Below are positions 10,635-22,000 of a stretch of 64,000 bases of DNA, piece by piece. A program made the translations under genes and the position numbers. Under the pieces are notes generated by a model. The model did no database searches and was not told the DNA's origin. It worked only from the letters and a program-made list of their open reading frames with translations. Numbering within the stretch: the first letter of the stretch is position 1; each line of letters begins with the position of its first letter. This DNA comes from Oegoconia quadripuncta (lineage: Eukaryota; Arthropoda; Insecta; Lepidoptera; Autostichidae): NCBI GenBank assembly GCA_949316235.1, contig OX438747.1:34983601-35047600 (forward strand). Reading direction: 5' to 3'.

Positions 10635-11065
10635 CAGGGGCGTAGCTACCGCCGTATTTGCCGTATCAATTATACGGGGCCCCCGGGCCACGGGGCCCCC
10701 CAAAGTGTGTAAGGAAAAAGAATAAAAACTTTCTAATTTATTTTATTTTACAAATGACAAAATTCTATAAAGCAATTCCTTTTTTTCCCGCCTTAAGCGT
10801 GCGTTCAAAAGTTGGCAACACACATCGTTATGGCGGGCTGCGGGACTTCCCCGTTTTACTTACTTTTTTTTTTTTACGTTTGCCGAAAAAAAGGCAAGGA
10901 GAATATTTAAAATTCGATTTTTATTTGTAAAATGGGTAAATTATGTAATAAATAAATATTTCTTCTCACAATATTTTTTTTCTTTTGTGAAAAATCTTTA
11001 CCTCCATATAAGGGCCTCCAAAAAAATTTTTATACGTGGCCCCGACAAGGCACGCTACGCCTCTG
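10635..11065. mobile_element. hAT-type non-autonomous element, 431 bp
   Basis: The ends CAGGGGCGTAGCTACC and the complementary GGCACGCTACGCCTCTG form TIRs. An 8-base direct repeat TTTTAATG flanks the element exactly (10627-10634 and 11066-11073), as expected for hAT transposition. The interior is non-coding. Confidence 0.85.
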
Positions 11066-11073
11066 TTTTAATG

Positions 11074-11650
11074 TATAGAAAACCTTTATCAGTTAACCAA
11101 TTACGTAGCTCTGATTTAAAATGTTTCGGTGGCAACTCTCGAATTTGTTTAGGAATTTTGTTCTCTGTTCCTGTTCTGTTTTAATAATAATCTAATAGAT
11201 AATAGCAGCACATAAAGTCGCACCACATTCCTCCATTTTCTCAGACCATGCAAAATCTTGGACAAAGATACTTGATAAGTGGAATACCACCCTGAGATAA
11301 GTCCGGATGAACACTGGACACACACAACGCCGTCATCAATAACATTTGTCTTAAAAATAAACACTCTTCAAGATCACTGAAGTTATTTTGATAAAATGCT
11401 CTCAAATAAACTATCACAGATGACCACTTAATGTATCGTGCAAATACATCGCCAGGCAATTACCTCGTACTAATAGTAGTCTAACACCCCATTGCAGAAC
11501 TCACTTTGCTCTGCACAGTCCCCTTTCCGAATCTGTTCCGCTCGCAATGTAAGTATACACAATTAAATAAAATAAAGATGATGATATTTTTCATTGTTCA
11601 TGTACATTTCAAGTTTTAATGAAAACAATATGTACACTAACAAATATGGA
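11074..11650. other. Stretch without a recognised gene
   Basis: Short open frames on both strands without motifs. No repeat boundary recognised. Confidence 0.4.
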
Positions 11651-11654
11651 CTTA

Positions 11655-12326
11655 GGCCCGTATTAATAAATCAATCTTTAGTCTGTATTGGGTTCGTTGC
11701 ACAATAAATATGAACGCTGGTGATAAAAATCGCAAAAAGTACCATTTATTTTTAACTTAGAAAGTCACAAAAGTAAATTAATACAAAAAATACACACAGA
11801 AACGACCGGCGGCCATGTCAGTGTATCAACGAGAGCCCGAGAGACGCGAGGCGTCGCTTCGGCCGACGGCGTGCCTGTTTTCGCACATGATATTTTAATT
11901 ACCAAAATGAGACCTGTAGCGACATCTAGTCTTCGTGCTTTGTCATATTATTGATAACGTGCGGGAACACGACAGTTACGTTTAGGACGTGATAGATGGG
12001 GCGTTATAAATCTCAATACAAGTCTTGAGGCTGTATCAACCGAGATGTGTCTTAAGCAGTTGACACTATCTCAAGCACCGTGCTGATTTATAAACCAATC
12101 ATGAGGTCTACTCAGCTGAGATCACTTCTCAAGTATTCGCCTCAGCGGTGAATGAATGATGGTCTTGAGTTTCGTTTATTATTACGCGCACCTCACAAGT
12201 GAGTAGGTACTGCTTGAGTATGCACGTGCTTTTCAGGTTTCAAGTTAGGTTTATTAATCAACACGTTTACTTGAGACCGGTCACAAGACTGTTCTCAATC
12301 TTGAAAATGGTTTATTAATACGGGCC
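11655..12326 (-). mobile_element. MITE family A, copy 1, with an internal insertion
   Basis: The ends GGCCCGTATTAATAAATCAA and ...TTTATTAATACGGGCC are the family A termini. Compared with full copies (25566-25900, 40298-40644), about 325 bases (11683-12007) are extra after the first ~25 bases. This is an unclassified insertion with AATAAATC-like words at both junctions. Confidence 0.7.
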
Positions 12327-12329
12327 TTA

Positions 12330-13140
12330 GTATGATGTAAAACAAAAAAAATATATACTAAGTACATTTCGCGCTCCCAGTAAAACCCGTAGGAACTATT
12401 AGTTACCTAATCTGTGGTAAAACTATGTCAACTGATTTTTCATTCATTTATCATTTATTTATCTAATTTAACCCTTCATTTCATTCATCTTCTATGTCAA
12501 TCATTGAATTTTCTCATGAATGTTGAGTACATTTATATAGTAGACTATGCCACGAAACCATGTCACATTGAAATAATATAATGTAATACTGTTATTTGGT
12601 CCTTAAAGTAAATAAAAATACGCAGCTTATAGCTACTTATGTGAAAAACTAAAAAAAAACCGACAGCCCATTTTGTAATTGGCAGACACCATTATTGAAT
12701 TTTTTACCATGCATAAAATGTACATGGGATATTTTTTATCCCCGATAAAGTGAGTAGTTCAGGTAATTGTAGATAATAAATTAAACATAATTATGCCCTA
12801 TCTTACAGGGATGAATAAAAGAACATAATTATGAGCGATAAAGTTACTCCACCGAGAAGCTAAATAATACATATTTTTCTATGAACAACGGGTTACGTTA
12901 TATAATCTAAATCACAGGCGCGCGTGGTGTTCCCACGCGGCTTCTTGACATGGCTGGACTAGGAGATTCCGCACCTCTGTTCTGGCGAGCGCCGTGGATG
13001 CGGAGGAATACCGTGGGATACCCGTGGCCACACCACTATGGTGCGAGTGGAGGAACCCTGGGGTTTTTAGTGGATAGCACCGCTCCTGTCCGATCTCACT
13101 TTGACCTTTCTACGTTGGAGGTATAAAAAGGTTATATAAT
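12330..13140. other. Stretch without a recognised gene
   Basis: AT-rich to about 12900, then a GC-richer part (12915-13120) that reads like a decayed repeat. No domain or TIR recognised. Confidence 0.4.
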
Positions 13141-13144
13141 CTAC

Positions 13145-13375
13145 ACCAGAGTGAAATCGGACCGAAGGTGGACGCATGCTCACCAGGAAACATAATATTT
13201 GAACTGGCTACCTAATCTCTAACAGCTGGAACACAATAGTGCTATCAACACTGCTATTTGGCAGCAGACTTAGATAAAATTTAAAAATGCCCCACCACCA
13301 ACCACTCCGAGCACTAACTACGTTCCCCATTGGAAATCTAACCTCCATTGTGTAAAGCCATGGAGGTGATTAAAA
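13145..13375 (-). mobile_element. SINE family 1, diverged copy
   Basis: Aligns with the SINE at 30118-30443: TCACCAGGAAAC, AGCTGGAACACAATAGTGCT, CCCCACCACCAACCA and CCATGGAGGTGATT correspond to conserved SINE segments, with many substitutions. An old copy. Confidence 0.55.
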
Positions 13376-13619
13376 AAGTATAGTACCTGTATATGTTGGT
13401 ATAGATATACATCCAGACACTTCCTTGTATTATTCTAAGTTATCTACTGCTTTAATTCCAATTGGAATACCTAATACGACACAATAACTAAGTAATATAC
13501 ACTAACACAGACACTAAGTAATATAACTATACACAGAAAGAACGACAAACACATTTAAATCATAATATTGACAATGAAATTGGTAGTATTAGTGTATAAT
13601 AAATAAATAATTTATTATA

Positions 13620-14001
13620 CAGGGTGTCCCAAAACTCGACGTCAAGCCGGAACCGGGTGACAAGGCAAGTCATACCGGTTAATAGAAAAATATTTAAAAA
13701 ATCTAAGTTGTAAGTTTTTATAATTTATAATTTATAAAATATAAAATTTTATAATTTTTATATTATAATTTATAAATAACAGTTATCGACCCTCAGTAAC
13801 GACCCTGCCGGTTTGTTGCTGCAGATTTGTGGCAACAGGAGTAAAAAAAGACTGTCACAGGGTGTGGAATTTTTGACTTTTTTTAAAATACTTATAATTA
13901 TAAAAACTTGCAACTTAGATTTTTTTTATATTTTTCTATTAACCGGTATGACTTGCCTTGTCACTCGGTTCCGGCTTGACGTCGAGTTTTGGGACACCCT
14001 G
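13620..14001. mobile_element. Tc1/mariner-type MITE, 382 bp
   Basis: TIRs of about 75 bases begin CAGGGTGTCCCAAAACTCGA. TA flanks both ends (13618-13619, 14002-14003), the usual mariner target duplication. The interior is AT-rich and non-coding. Confidence 0.8.
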
Positions 14002-14003
14002 TA

Positions 14004-14248
14004 TATATTCTCTAAAACTCAAATGGCAATGGGCAGGGCACATCTCAAGATACACTGACAAAAGCTGGACATCACAAACAACAGTGTGGAAAGGTGCATT
14101 GGGAAAAAGAAATATTGGAAGACCTAAAAAGTTGGTTGGTTGGTTAGACGATATTATTACAGTTGGTGGACGAAAATGGACAGACATAGCCAAGGACAGG
14201 AAGAAGTGGAAGAGAAGGAGGAGGCTTTTACCCGAATGGGATCCTTAG
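14004..14248 (+). pseudogene. RTE-like LINE C-terminal fragment
   Basis: The plus-strand frame encodes WQWAGHISRYTD, TTVWKGALGKRNIGRPKK and DDIITVGGRKWTDIAKD before a stop. This is the conserved C-terminal block of RTE-type LINE proteins (WxWAGHI...GRPxxRWxDD...W...A.DR). The catalytic domains are absent. Confidence 0.7.
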
Positions 14249-14263
14249 AACAATAAATTAGAC

Positions 14264-14576
14264 CAGTGTTTCCCAAACTTCTCGGGACCGAGACCCATCT
14301 ACAAGAAAGTTTAAAGTTCGCGGCCCACCTTGTATCATGAAGACAAAAAAGCAGCGGTATTTTGCTGCCGCAGCATTTACGCGTTTATTCTTATCGTAAG
14401 TTCACCACCATACCATCATCATCAGCCTACTGACGTTCACTGCTGGACAACGACAACGAACGAACGAGTAAAATGAAAATTGAACGAGTACGACAATCGT
14501 CCTATAGTTTCAGGACCCATCCAAAAACTACCCGCGACCCACCAGTGGGTTGCGACCCACACTTTGGGAAATACTG
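14264..14576. mobile_element. hAT-type MITE, 313 bp
   Basis: The termini CAGTGTTTCCCAAACTTCT and ACACTTTGGGAAATACTG are imperfect TIRs of the common hAT CAGTGTTT type. The 8-base target duplication AATTAGAC is exact at 14256-14263 and 14577-14584. Confidence 0.85.
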
Positions 14577-14584
14577 AATTAGAC

Positions 14585-14984
14585 TATAATGTAAAACTTT
14601 CTATAATTAATTTATTTATTTATTTAGGAGAAGCCAACGGCGATACATTGTTGGTAAAACAAAGCATTGAGTAGAGAGCACAAAAAAAATAAAAACTAAG
14701 TAACAGATATGCTTCCATATTGCATGTATGGTGGTATGATGTGTGTATATGTGTGGGTGTGTGTGTGTGTGTGTGGATGGAGTGTATGATACGTGTACGT
14801 TGGTGAATAAAAATGTTTAAGAGATTGGACTGGAAAGGAAACACGTCTGCACTGTGCGACGTCTAGCGGCTAATAACACTATTTAGTATATAACATAGAT
14901 AATGTAAATATAAACATATATATGGAAAAATAAAGGTTATTAATAATAATAACAATAATATATATTATACAATAAATAAATAAT
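14585..14984. other. Microsatellite-bearing stretch without a gene
   Basis: Contains TTTATTTATTTATTTAGGAG (14610 region) and a (TG)n run near 14745-14775. The rest is AT-rich with no gene recognised. Confidence 0.45.
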
Positions 14985-15168
14985 TTATTATACACTAATA
15001 CTACCAATTTCATTGTCAATATTATGATTTAAATGTATTTGACCTTCTTTCTGTTTTAGATTGTTCATACAGGATTTAGACCTATAGTTTGGCACAGACT
15101 TCATACTGGTCATCGTCATTCAACGAATCTGGCAGTGATGGGCGACGTTGAAGTTAACATAAACCAAT

Positions 15169-16329
15169 TTAATTGTCAATTTTATGATTTAAATGTAGTA
15201 TTATGAGTTTATTAAACTTCAGCACCACAACGTAATGGCCATTTACAGTTTCGACAACGTCTACTGCCCTTGTGTAAAAAGCATTTCTATTGTTTATAAA
15301 ATCCAATCGCCGTCTCGGTCGGTGCAGATCAAAATGTTCGAAGCCTGCATAAAAATTTAGGTGATAGGATGTTCCACATATTAACACGTCGCTGTAAAAT
15401 ACAGACGTTGAGTATATATTTAATGGGGCTTCAGTTGGAAGATTGAAGTAGCTACAATTTTTTATGTAATCCCTTACATAAAAACTGAAACATGGGTAAC
15501 ATTCGAAGAAGTTGAATTCGTTAATTATGTGAAACATATGTCTGGTATCATTACCGATGATAAAGGCGCGAGTAAGTGTTTCTATTTTAATATCTTTGCA
15601 CCCATATTTGACGCTCACTATTTTAAAAGGCTCTCCGCAATCAAACGCCCATATGACTCCGTCAGTAGACATTATAAAGGTGCTGTTGTAATCATCAATT
15701 TGCTTACTTACGTACAATTCGCTGACGCCTGTACGAATCACATAGTACACATCGGTGTTAATGATTTTAAACTCTCGGACTTCTTCAATAGTTACTGTCT
15801 TATCATAATTCGGATTTCCATCTTCCTTAGGAATAATTTTCATTCTATTGTGGTATCCTGATGATGGAATGTCGTTTAACTTGTAACATTCTAGCAGTAC
15901 AAGCATGCTTTCATTTTCATCAAATTGTAAATAGGAACCCTCAATAACTTTTATCAATTCCAAAGTTTCAATGTCATAAAATTCGATCGCTACCTCAGTA
16001 ACAACGGCAATGTTACCATTTCTAACTCGCAATGCCTTGCCCTTTTTACTTCTGTGGATGGGTATTTCACGCCAACTCAATTCAGCCCTGTGTAATTTCC
16101 ACCACAGGTCCGCCGACTTGTACAAGTTGAACCACGACACTGACGGTTTACATTTCAGCCGAGCTTGTGTGAAGGCATTCTTGCGCTCACGCATGCAAAC
16201 TCGTTGCCAGAATTGCTCACGGTTTTCAATTATATCCTTCCAAAGCACGCACACTTCGCAACAAGCAAGCAGGTCCCTACCTGGTAGATATTCGAATATG
16301 TGTGACAACAGTTCCGTTGGTAAATTCAT
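15169..16329 (-). CDS. F-box protein, paralogue 1
   Basis: Intronless frame of 386 residues from the ATG at 16329; an in-frame GTG six bases upstream is not needed. The N-terminus is an F-box (about residues 3-45: LPTELLSHIFEYLPGRDLL, then CEVCVLWKDIIE and FW). In known F-box proteins this motif binds Skp1 in an SCF ubiquitin ligase. The remaining ~340 residues carry no catalytic motif. They share spaced blocks with the two other F-box genes here (WREIPI, VRNG.IAVV, FYDIE.LEL) and probably form the substrate-binding part. A beta-propeller-like fold is conceivable but is inference. The gene is uninterrupted, so likely functional. Its 5' flank is duplicated in front of paralogue 2. Confidence 0.85.
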   Translation of the reverse strand: MNLPTELLSHIFEYLPGRDLLACCEVCVLWKDIIENREQFWQRVCMRERKNAFTQARLKCKPSVSWFNLYKSADLWWKLHRAELSWREIPIHRSKKGKALRVRNGNIAVVTEVAIEFYDIETLELIKVIEGSYLQFDENESMLVLLECYKLNDIPSSGYHNRMKIIPKEDGNPNYDKTVTIEEVREFKIINTDVYYVIRTGVSELYVSKQIDDYNSTFIMSTDGVIWAFDCGEPFKIVSVKYGCKDIKIETLTRAFIIGNDTRHMFHIINEFNFFECYPCFSFYVRDYIKNCSYFNLPTEAPLNIYSTSVFYSDVLICGTSYHLNFYAGFEHFDLHRPRRRLDFINNRNAFYTRAVDVVETVNGHYVVVLKFNKLIILHLNHKIDN

Positions 16330-16700
16330 TGCCACACTTTTGATATAGCCGCGAGAATTACTTGAGAGAAATTTTACTTGACCAGTGCTTTAAATTGATC
16401 GAGATTTGACCAACTACAAATTGTAACAGTCCACTGATAATACTTGTTCTGCTAGCAATTAAGATCATCAAGAAAACAATGTATGTAAGCCCCACTGTCA
16501 CTAAACGACTGCTAGCGGTGGACTGTCCTTGTCCAATTAGCTAGGCAGGCAATTAGTTCTGACTGTCCACTGTGTTCACGCCATACAACAAAACCTACAA
16601 ACAAAACTTTGATGAGCCACTTGACGGCAGCACACAATAAGTAATAATTAGTCGGAGACCGACTATTTAAGTAGCTACACAAAGTAAAATACTTACTAAG
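16330..16700 (-). promoter_or_regulatory. Duplicated 5' flank of the F-box gene
   Basis: The sequence upstream of the start matches that of the next paralogue (27172-27480) in several blocks, such as GCAATTAAGATCATCAAG, GGTGGACTG and GACTGTCCACTGTGTTCACG. The duplication unit thus included the likely promoter and 5' leader. No TATA box or initiator could be assigned. Confidence 0.5.
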
Positions 16701-17129
16701 TATCATACAGCATCCAGCCTCGTCTTCTTATTATAAGTATGGTTCTTCCATGTTATCGTACAAACATGCTAATCATTTTATCGGTGTGTTGGTATTTTGA
16801 TTGATTTTGACCGCTCCCGATGTATTTAACTCAATAAATATGGATTACACTTGCGGCACTTACACTTGAGCCGGAGAATTTTAAAATCAATACTTTATGA
16901 ATGATTTCAAATTTTGAATGAATGACATTGCGTGCAAGGGCTGCCAGGTGATAAATTGAGGCAATTGTACATGGATTTGCAAAATAATCGTACCACTACC
17001 TACAATTATCAATAACCATTATTTATTTATACATATAGGTACCTATTCATTTATATATTTGTAGGCCTATTTACGTACCTATTGTTATGGAATATCCATT
17101 TTGTTATTTTATTCTTTCATTTAGGTAAT
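16701..17129. other. AT-rich stretch without a gene
   Basis: No domain. The tract TTCATTTATATATTTGTAGG (17040 region) recurs in similar form near 62925. Confidence 0.4.
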
Positions 17130-17310
17130 ACTAGCTTTTCGCCCGCGGCTTCTTTACTAACTTTATCGCTGAAGTTTATCTATCCAGCGGGAACTACTCA
17201 CTTTATCGGGATAAAAACATTCTGTTCAATCCAGAGTACTATGATGCCGTGATGGAGCAACAAACAAACAAATAAACATCCAAACTTTCACATTTTTAAT
17301 ATTAGTTAGA
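17130..17310 (-). mobile_element. Short non-autonomous Helitron
   Basis: On the minus strand it starts TCTAACTAATATTAAAAATG at 17310 and ends GAAGCCGCGGGCGAAAAGCT then AG (17131-17134). An A precedes and a T follows, the Helitron insertion rule. It is about 180 bases with no coding capacity. A related fragment lies at 56325-56465. Confidence 0.7.
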
Positions 17311-17365
17311 TTAGATTGTTGCCAGATAATATATTATTTTTTATGATTCTTGATACGCGTTTGAC

Positions 17366-17520
17366 CATAATCTCACCTGATGGAAAGTGACGATGTGGTC
17401 GAAGATGTAAACACGCGATGACAGTAAATGCCTATTCATTCACTCTGCTTTTGAAGATTCTAAGGTTGTAGGATTCAGGAAAGACTGACGCTGGAAGGGA
17501 GTTCCATGCCTTGGCTATTT
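17366..17520 (-). repeat. LINE 3'-end fragment
   Basis: Reverse-strand homologue of 46919-47095 and 32545-32670: AATCTCACCTGATGGAAAGT, ATGCCTATTCA and GGGAGTTCCATGCCTTGG. Those copies encode the C-terminal LINE motif WNSLPASVFPESYN. Decayed here. Confidence 0.6.
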
Positions 17521-18020
17521 TATGTGTAATCGTAATTAGGTGTAATCGCAAAAATCCTACACGTACATACTCCAGCTAAAGTACCTACTTAGAGCGCGCG
17601 GCCCGGAGTAAGTAGAACATCTTCCCGATAAATAGGTGACACAAGTGAGAAGAGGCGGTGCGGTGGGGGCAGAGGACGCTTCCCGGCGATCACTTAGTGA
17701 ATGTCGGGCGAACAGTCGGGGTTAGCACGCTATGCGACTCGCGCGGACAGCATAGTATTGCGTGCGCCGCAGCTCAAACACTTGCCCCCCCCCCGACTTT
17801 GTACTGTTGTTTGTTAAGTACTTTATTGGATAAGCCGACAAGGTGTGCAGTGCCTAAGGGTACCAACAATAAATATAAAAGCCATGATCATAAATTTTAC
17901 TATTTTCCGAGAAATCGCAACAGGTAGGTCAGGTGTCTATAAATTTGTTTACTTCAGTTGGATATGGTGTGAGATAAGGAAAAATGCAATTGTAGTAAAT
18001 GATATTTTAGTGAATTGGAT
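17521..18020. other. GC-rich island without an assignable gene
   Basis: 17590-17800 is clearly GC-richer than its surroundings and includes a C run (17786-17794). An 89-residue frame (17658-17927) has no recognisable domain. It could be a promoter or first exon, but nothing confirms this. Confidence 0.35.
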
Positions 18021-18021
18021 A

Positions 18022-18762
18022 CTTCAAACTTCTTCAAACTTCAAGCATTTATTTCAACGTAAGATACCTACATGATATCATTTGTTGAATGTCAATTTAA
18101 ATCTACTGGAAACATGGACTGGAAATAAAAAAAGTTTATTGCATTTATCTGTCAGTCGGTATGTCCAAGCTACTAGGTACCGCTTCGGAAAGGGAATTCA
18201 TCTGTGGGAAAAGAAGCGGCGCAAGAAACCCACAGGATCATTGTTGTTCTTGTTTTTTTAAATAAAGTATATAACTAATACAATTTTATAATTTTGGGGA
18301 GCTGGTCGAAGTACACCAAGCGTGTTTGTCATTCAGGTAGTCACTAATTTTATAATAACCCTTTTTTGCTAATGTTATTTTGACATAATCTTTAAATTTT
18401 TTCTCAGTTAGATTAATGATATTCTCAGGTATAAGGTTATAAAAGCGTATACAGTGTCCCACAAATGATGTATTAACTTTGCTTAGTCTGAACATAGGGG
18501 TAGCCAATTTGTTCTTATATCTCAAATTTAAATTATGCTTGTCACTATTTTTCGGGAACGTAGAAATATTTTTTCGAACGTACATAATATTTTCGTAAAT
18601 GAACAGTGAAGGAACAGTTAAAATATTAATTTCTTTAAACTATGTCAGCTGCTCGTCCCCAAAGCAAAATACCGTAAGACATAATACTGTGGAAATAACT
18701 AAAATAGACCAATCTTGCAGTAGCCACATCAGTTAGCTGTCTAATCTTCCAGACGGCATATG
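18022..18762 (-). mobile_element. CR1/Jockey-type LINE copy, 3' half
   Basis: The minus strand encodes the end of a LINE ORF2 homologous to 49777-52617: SAYAVWKIRQLTDVATARLV, FSYFHSIMSYGILLWG, then NLRYKNKLATPMFRLSKV and GHCIRFYNLIPENI. The 3' end has a TTTGAAG-type tandem tail (18022-18045). The reading frame is broken. The Ty3 element at 18768-23818 splits this copy; the 5' part continues at 23824. Confidence 0.75.
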
Positions 18763-18767
18763 CTGCG
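18763..18767 (+). repeat. Target-site duplication of the Ty3 element, left
   Basis: CTGCG immediately precedes the 5' LTR and recurs at 23819-23823 after the 3' LTR. Five bases is typical for Ty3/Gypsy integrases. Confidence 0.7.
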
Positions 18768-18915
18768 TGTCGTGTATAAGGCCTTTATGTATGCTTTATT
18801 ATCTATGGTCGGCAGCCCGCCATTAGGCTATAATGTCACCTATGAGTCGAACGAATAAATGGTCTCGAATTTAATAAGTCTTTTTATGGAATCCACGTAT
18901 CAAACAAACATCAAA
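18768..18915 (+). repeat. 5' LTR of the Ty3/mag-like element
   Basis: About 148 bases, starting TGTCGTGTATAAGGCC and ending ACATCAAA. Identical by eye to the 3' LTR. An AATAAATGG word in its second half may serve as polyadenylation signal. LTR identity means the insertion is recent. Confidence 0.85.
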
Positions 18916-18916
18916 T

Positions 18917-18930
18917 TGGCGACGAGGATG
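18917..18930 (+). promoter_or_regulatory. Primer-binding site, tRNA-Ser type
   Basis: TGGCGACGAGGATG, one base after the LTR, is the complement of the 3' end of a eukaryotic tRNA-Ser (CATCCTCGTCGCCA). mag-lineage elements are known to use such a primer. Confidence 0.75.
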
Positions 18931-19009
18931 ATAAAGAAGAAACTAAAAGTCTAAGTAAGTCGTGGACTCCTTCTTTATTTTTCACCAGTCTTGTCACAAA
19001 TTGTCAAAA

Positions 19010-22000
19010 ATGGCGTTAGCACACATTGGGAATTTGGAACCTTTCGATGAGAAAGTGCAGAACTTTGATAGTTGGTTCGAGTTATTCGAAGAATATTGTC
19101 TTTTGAACAATGTCCTGGCAGAGGATGTCTCAGGTTCCAAAAGGAAATCATTATTTTTAACCTTCATTGGTAGTCGTCATTACGACATGCTGCACACGGC
19201 ATGTTTGCCTAATAAGCCAAAAGAAAAGTCAATAAAGGAATTAGCTCTCATTTTAAAAGAAAAGTATAACCCGACAGCCTTGAAAACAACCTATTGCTAC
19301 ATGTTCAACAAGTGTCACCAGCAAGATGAGTCAGTAGTTGAATTTATTCTAAACCTACAAGAGTTAGCATCGAAATGTAATTTTGAACAATACAGAGATC
19401 AGGCACTAGTTAATCAGTTAATATCGGGAATTAAAAGTCAAACTACCAGAACTAAATTATTAGCGGCGAAAGACCTTACATTTGAGCAAGCAAAATCCTT
19501 AGTAATCCAAGAAGAAGCAGTACAACAGCAAATTAGGAGATTGAATAATGAGATTACAGTCAATAAAGTCAACCGGTACCCTGTAAGGCAGAGTCAGCCC
19601 TACAATCGTCAGTCAAGTCGACCAAGTCAGTCAAATCGTCCAAGTCAGTTATTTGGTCCAAGACAATCAAGTCAACCGAGTTCATCAAACCGTCAAGGTC
19701 AGTCAAGTCAGCAAAGTGATAATCGTCATTCCAGTCATAGTCAGTCGGATAGTCAAAGACAACAAGTAGGTGCGAGTCAATCAAACTACAATAATCAGAA
19801 TCGACAAGAATGTTTTCGATGTGGGAGATTCCACAATCCTTCTACATGTCCAGCTGCTCAATGGCAATGCTATACATGTCATAGAACCGGTCATACTTCA
19901 AGGAAGTGTCGCAGCAGTCAGTCAGGTCAGCGTGTCATTCACCAAATACAAGAAGAAATGGGTGAAATTGATTGTGTTGTCGATCAACTATGTGATGAGT
20001 CCCAGGATATGCGTATTGAAAATATAAGTGTGGAGTATGAAGATGCAGGTGAATGTATTTGTTTATCATGTGAAATACCTTGTGATCTACAATGTAAACA
20101 ATGTTCTAATATTAATTTGTTACAAGATAAGGAGTCAAATAATTGTCACAGGTCTCAAAGAGTAACACTTGATGTAAATGAATCTCAGATACAATTTGAG
20201 TTAGATACAGGTGCAGCTATTACCTTGATACCTTATCAATGTTATGCCAAGTATTTTCAAAACTTAAAGTTAGTGCCTACAAACATAAAACTAAAATCTG
20301 TGTCAGGTCCTATACCAACCGAAGGGCAAATTTTTGTCAAAGTCAAGTGTAGTAAGAACTATAAAAATTTACCATTAATTGTATGTGCTAATAAGTCTCA
20401 GTCATTCACACCTTTGTTAGGTAGAAATTGGTTGGATGTTCTCTATCCAGATTGGAGAAACAAGTTGCTCAATTGTCACACTATAATGTCAAATGTTGAG
20501 ACTTCTCCACAGTCTCAAAGTGTCTTAAATAAAATACCAGAGGTCAGTCAGTACAGTCAGGGAAGAAAGTCTATGTCAGGATTTAATTGTGGTCAAGATA
20601 TGTCAAAGTATAGTCAGGAAGGAAAGTCTATGTCAGGTTTTAATTATAGTGATAATATGTCAAAGGACAGTCAAGGAATAAAGTCTATGTCAAAATACAG
20701 TCATAATGAGAAGTCTATGTCAAATTTTAATCAAAAGGAAGAGTCTATAAAGTACAGTCAGGGAAAAAATTCAATGTCAGATTTAAATGAAAATAAAAAT
20801 TTATGTTATATTCAAGAGAGGAACAAGTCAAAGTCAGTCAGTCATAATCAAACAAAGTCTGAATTTATCAATGGAATTGTACAAAAGTTGAAAGATAAGT
20901 TTTCTAATGTTTTCAGTAAGGACAAGTCGTCAAATATAGTTGGTTTTGAAGCAAAGTTAAATTTAAAAGAAGAAGCCACACCCCTGTTTCAAAAACCTTA
21001 CCCATTGCCTTATAACATTGTCGATACAATATCCGAGTCTATTGACAAATTGGAAAGGGATGGAAAAGTATACAAAGTCAGTCATTCAGAATGGGCTTCA
21101 CCCTTAGTCCCTGTTAGGAAAAGTGATGGATCATACAGATTGTGTGTAGATTTTAAGAAAACAGTGAATCCAAATTTAAAGGTTGATTATTACCCGCTCC
21201 CTAAAGTAGAGGATGTTTTCGCAACCTTAGCCAATGGTAAAGTATTTGTTGTTCTTGATTTGTCAGATGCGTACACTCAATTATTAGCCAGTAAAGATAG
21301 CCAACAACTTTTAACAGTCAATACCCACAAGGGATTGTATAGATATAACAGACTCATTTATGGAATAGCTTCAGCACCAGCCATTTTTCAAAATATTATG
21401 GATCAAATATTGTCAGGGATCAAAAATACATGTTGTTATATCGATGACATCTTAATAAAAGGTGATAGTTTTGAAGAATGTTATGCCACGGTAGTCAAAG
21501 TCTTAGAAAAATTAAGTTATCATAATGTCCGTGTTAACTTTGAGAAATGCAAGTGGTTTTCATCTTCAGTTGAATATTTGGGTCACATCATTTGTGCTGA
21601 AGGTAGGACCCCGAGTCCATCTCTGGTTTCAGCAATAGTCAATGCTAAAACACCACAGAATATTAAAGAATTAAGGTCTTACTTGGGTATGTTAAATTAC
21701 TACAATAATTATATTGATAATTTAAGTACATTAGTTAAACCTTTACGTGAGTTAATAGAAAAGAATACTAAATGGTCTTGGAATAAAAGTCATCAATTAG
21801 CATTTGAATTGTCAAAACAGAAATTGTTAAAAAGTAATCTACTTGTTCACTACAATCCAGCACTTCCCATAGTAATATATAGCGATGCAAGTCCTGTTGG
21901 TTTAGGTGTTGTTTTGTGCCATGTAGTTCAAGAGGATGAATATTCTAAGCCAATAGAAAAACCAGTAGCATTTGCATCCTGTTCACTGACAAAAGTGCAA

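Larger units (their letters stand above)
13534..15056. repeat. Inverted arms resembling the F-box gene 3' end
   Basis: About 73 bases at 13534-13606 and 14985-15056 are near-identical reverse complements. Read in the coding sense each gives HLNHNIDN. The F-box gene at 15169-16329 ends HLNHKIDN. The arms may be duplicated scraps of that gene's tail; the similarity is only about 30 bases. They enclose a mariner MITE, an RTE fragment and a hAT MITE. Confidence 0.45.

Noticed and set aside
16330..16335. GTG start for F-box paralogue 1
   Set aside because: The ATG six bases downstream aligns with the start of paralogue 2.
18962..19009. GTG start 16 codons upstream for gag-pol
   Set aside because: An ATG at 19010 in good context (AAAATGG) is the likelier start.
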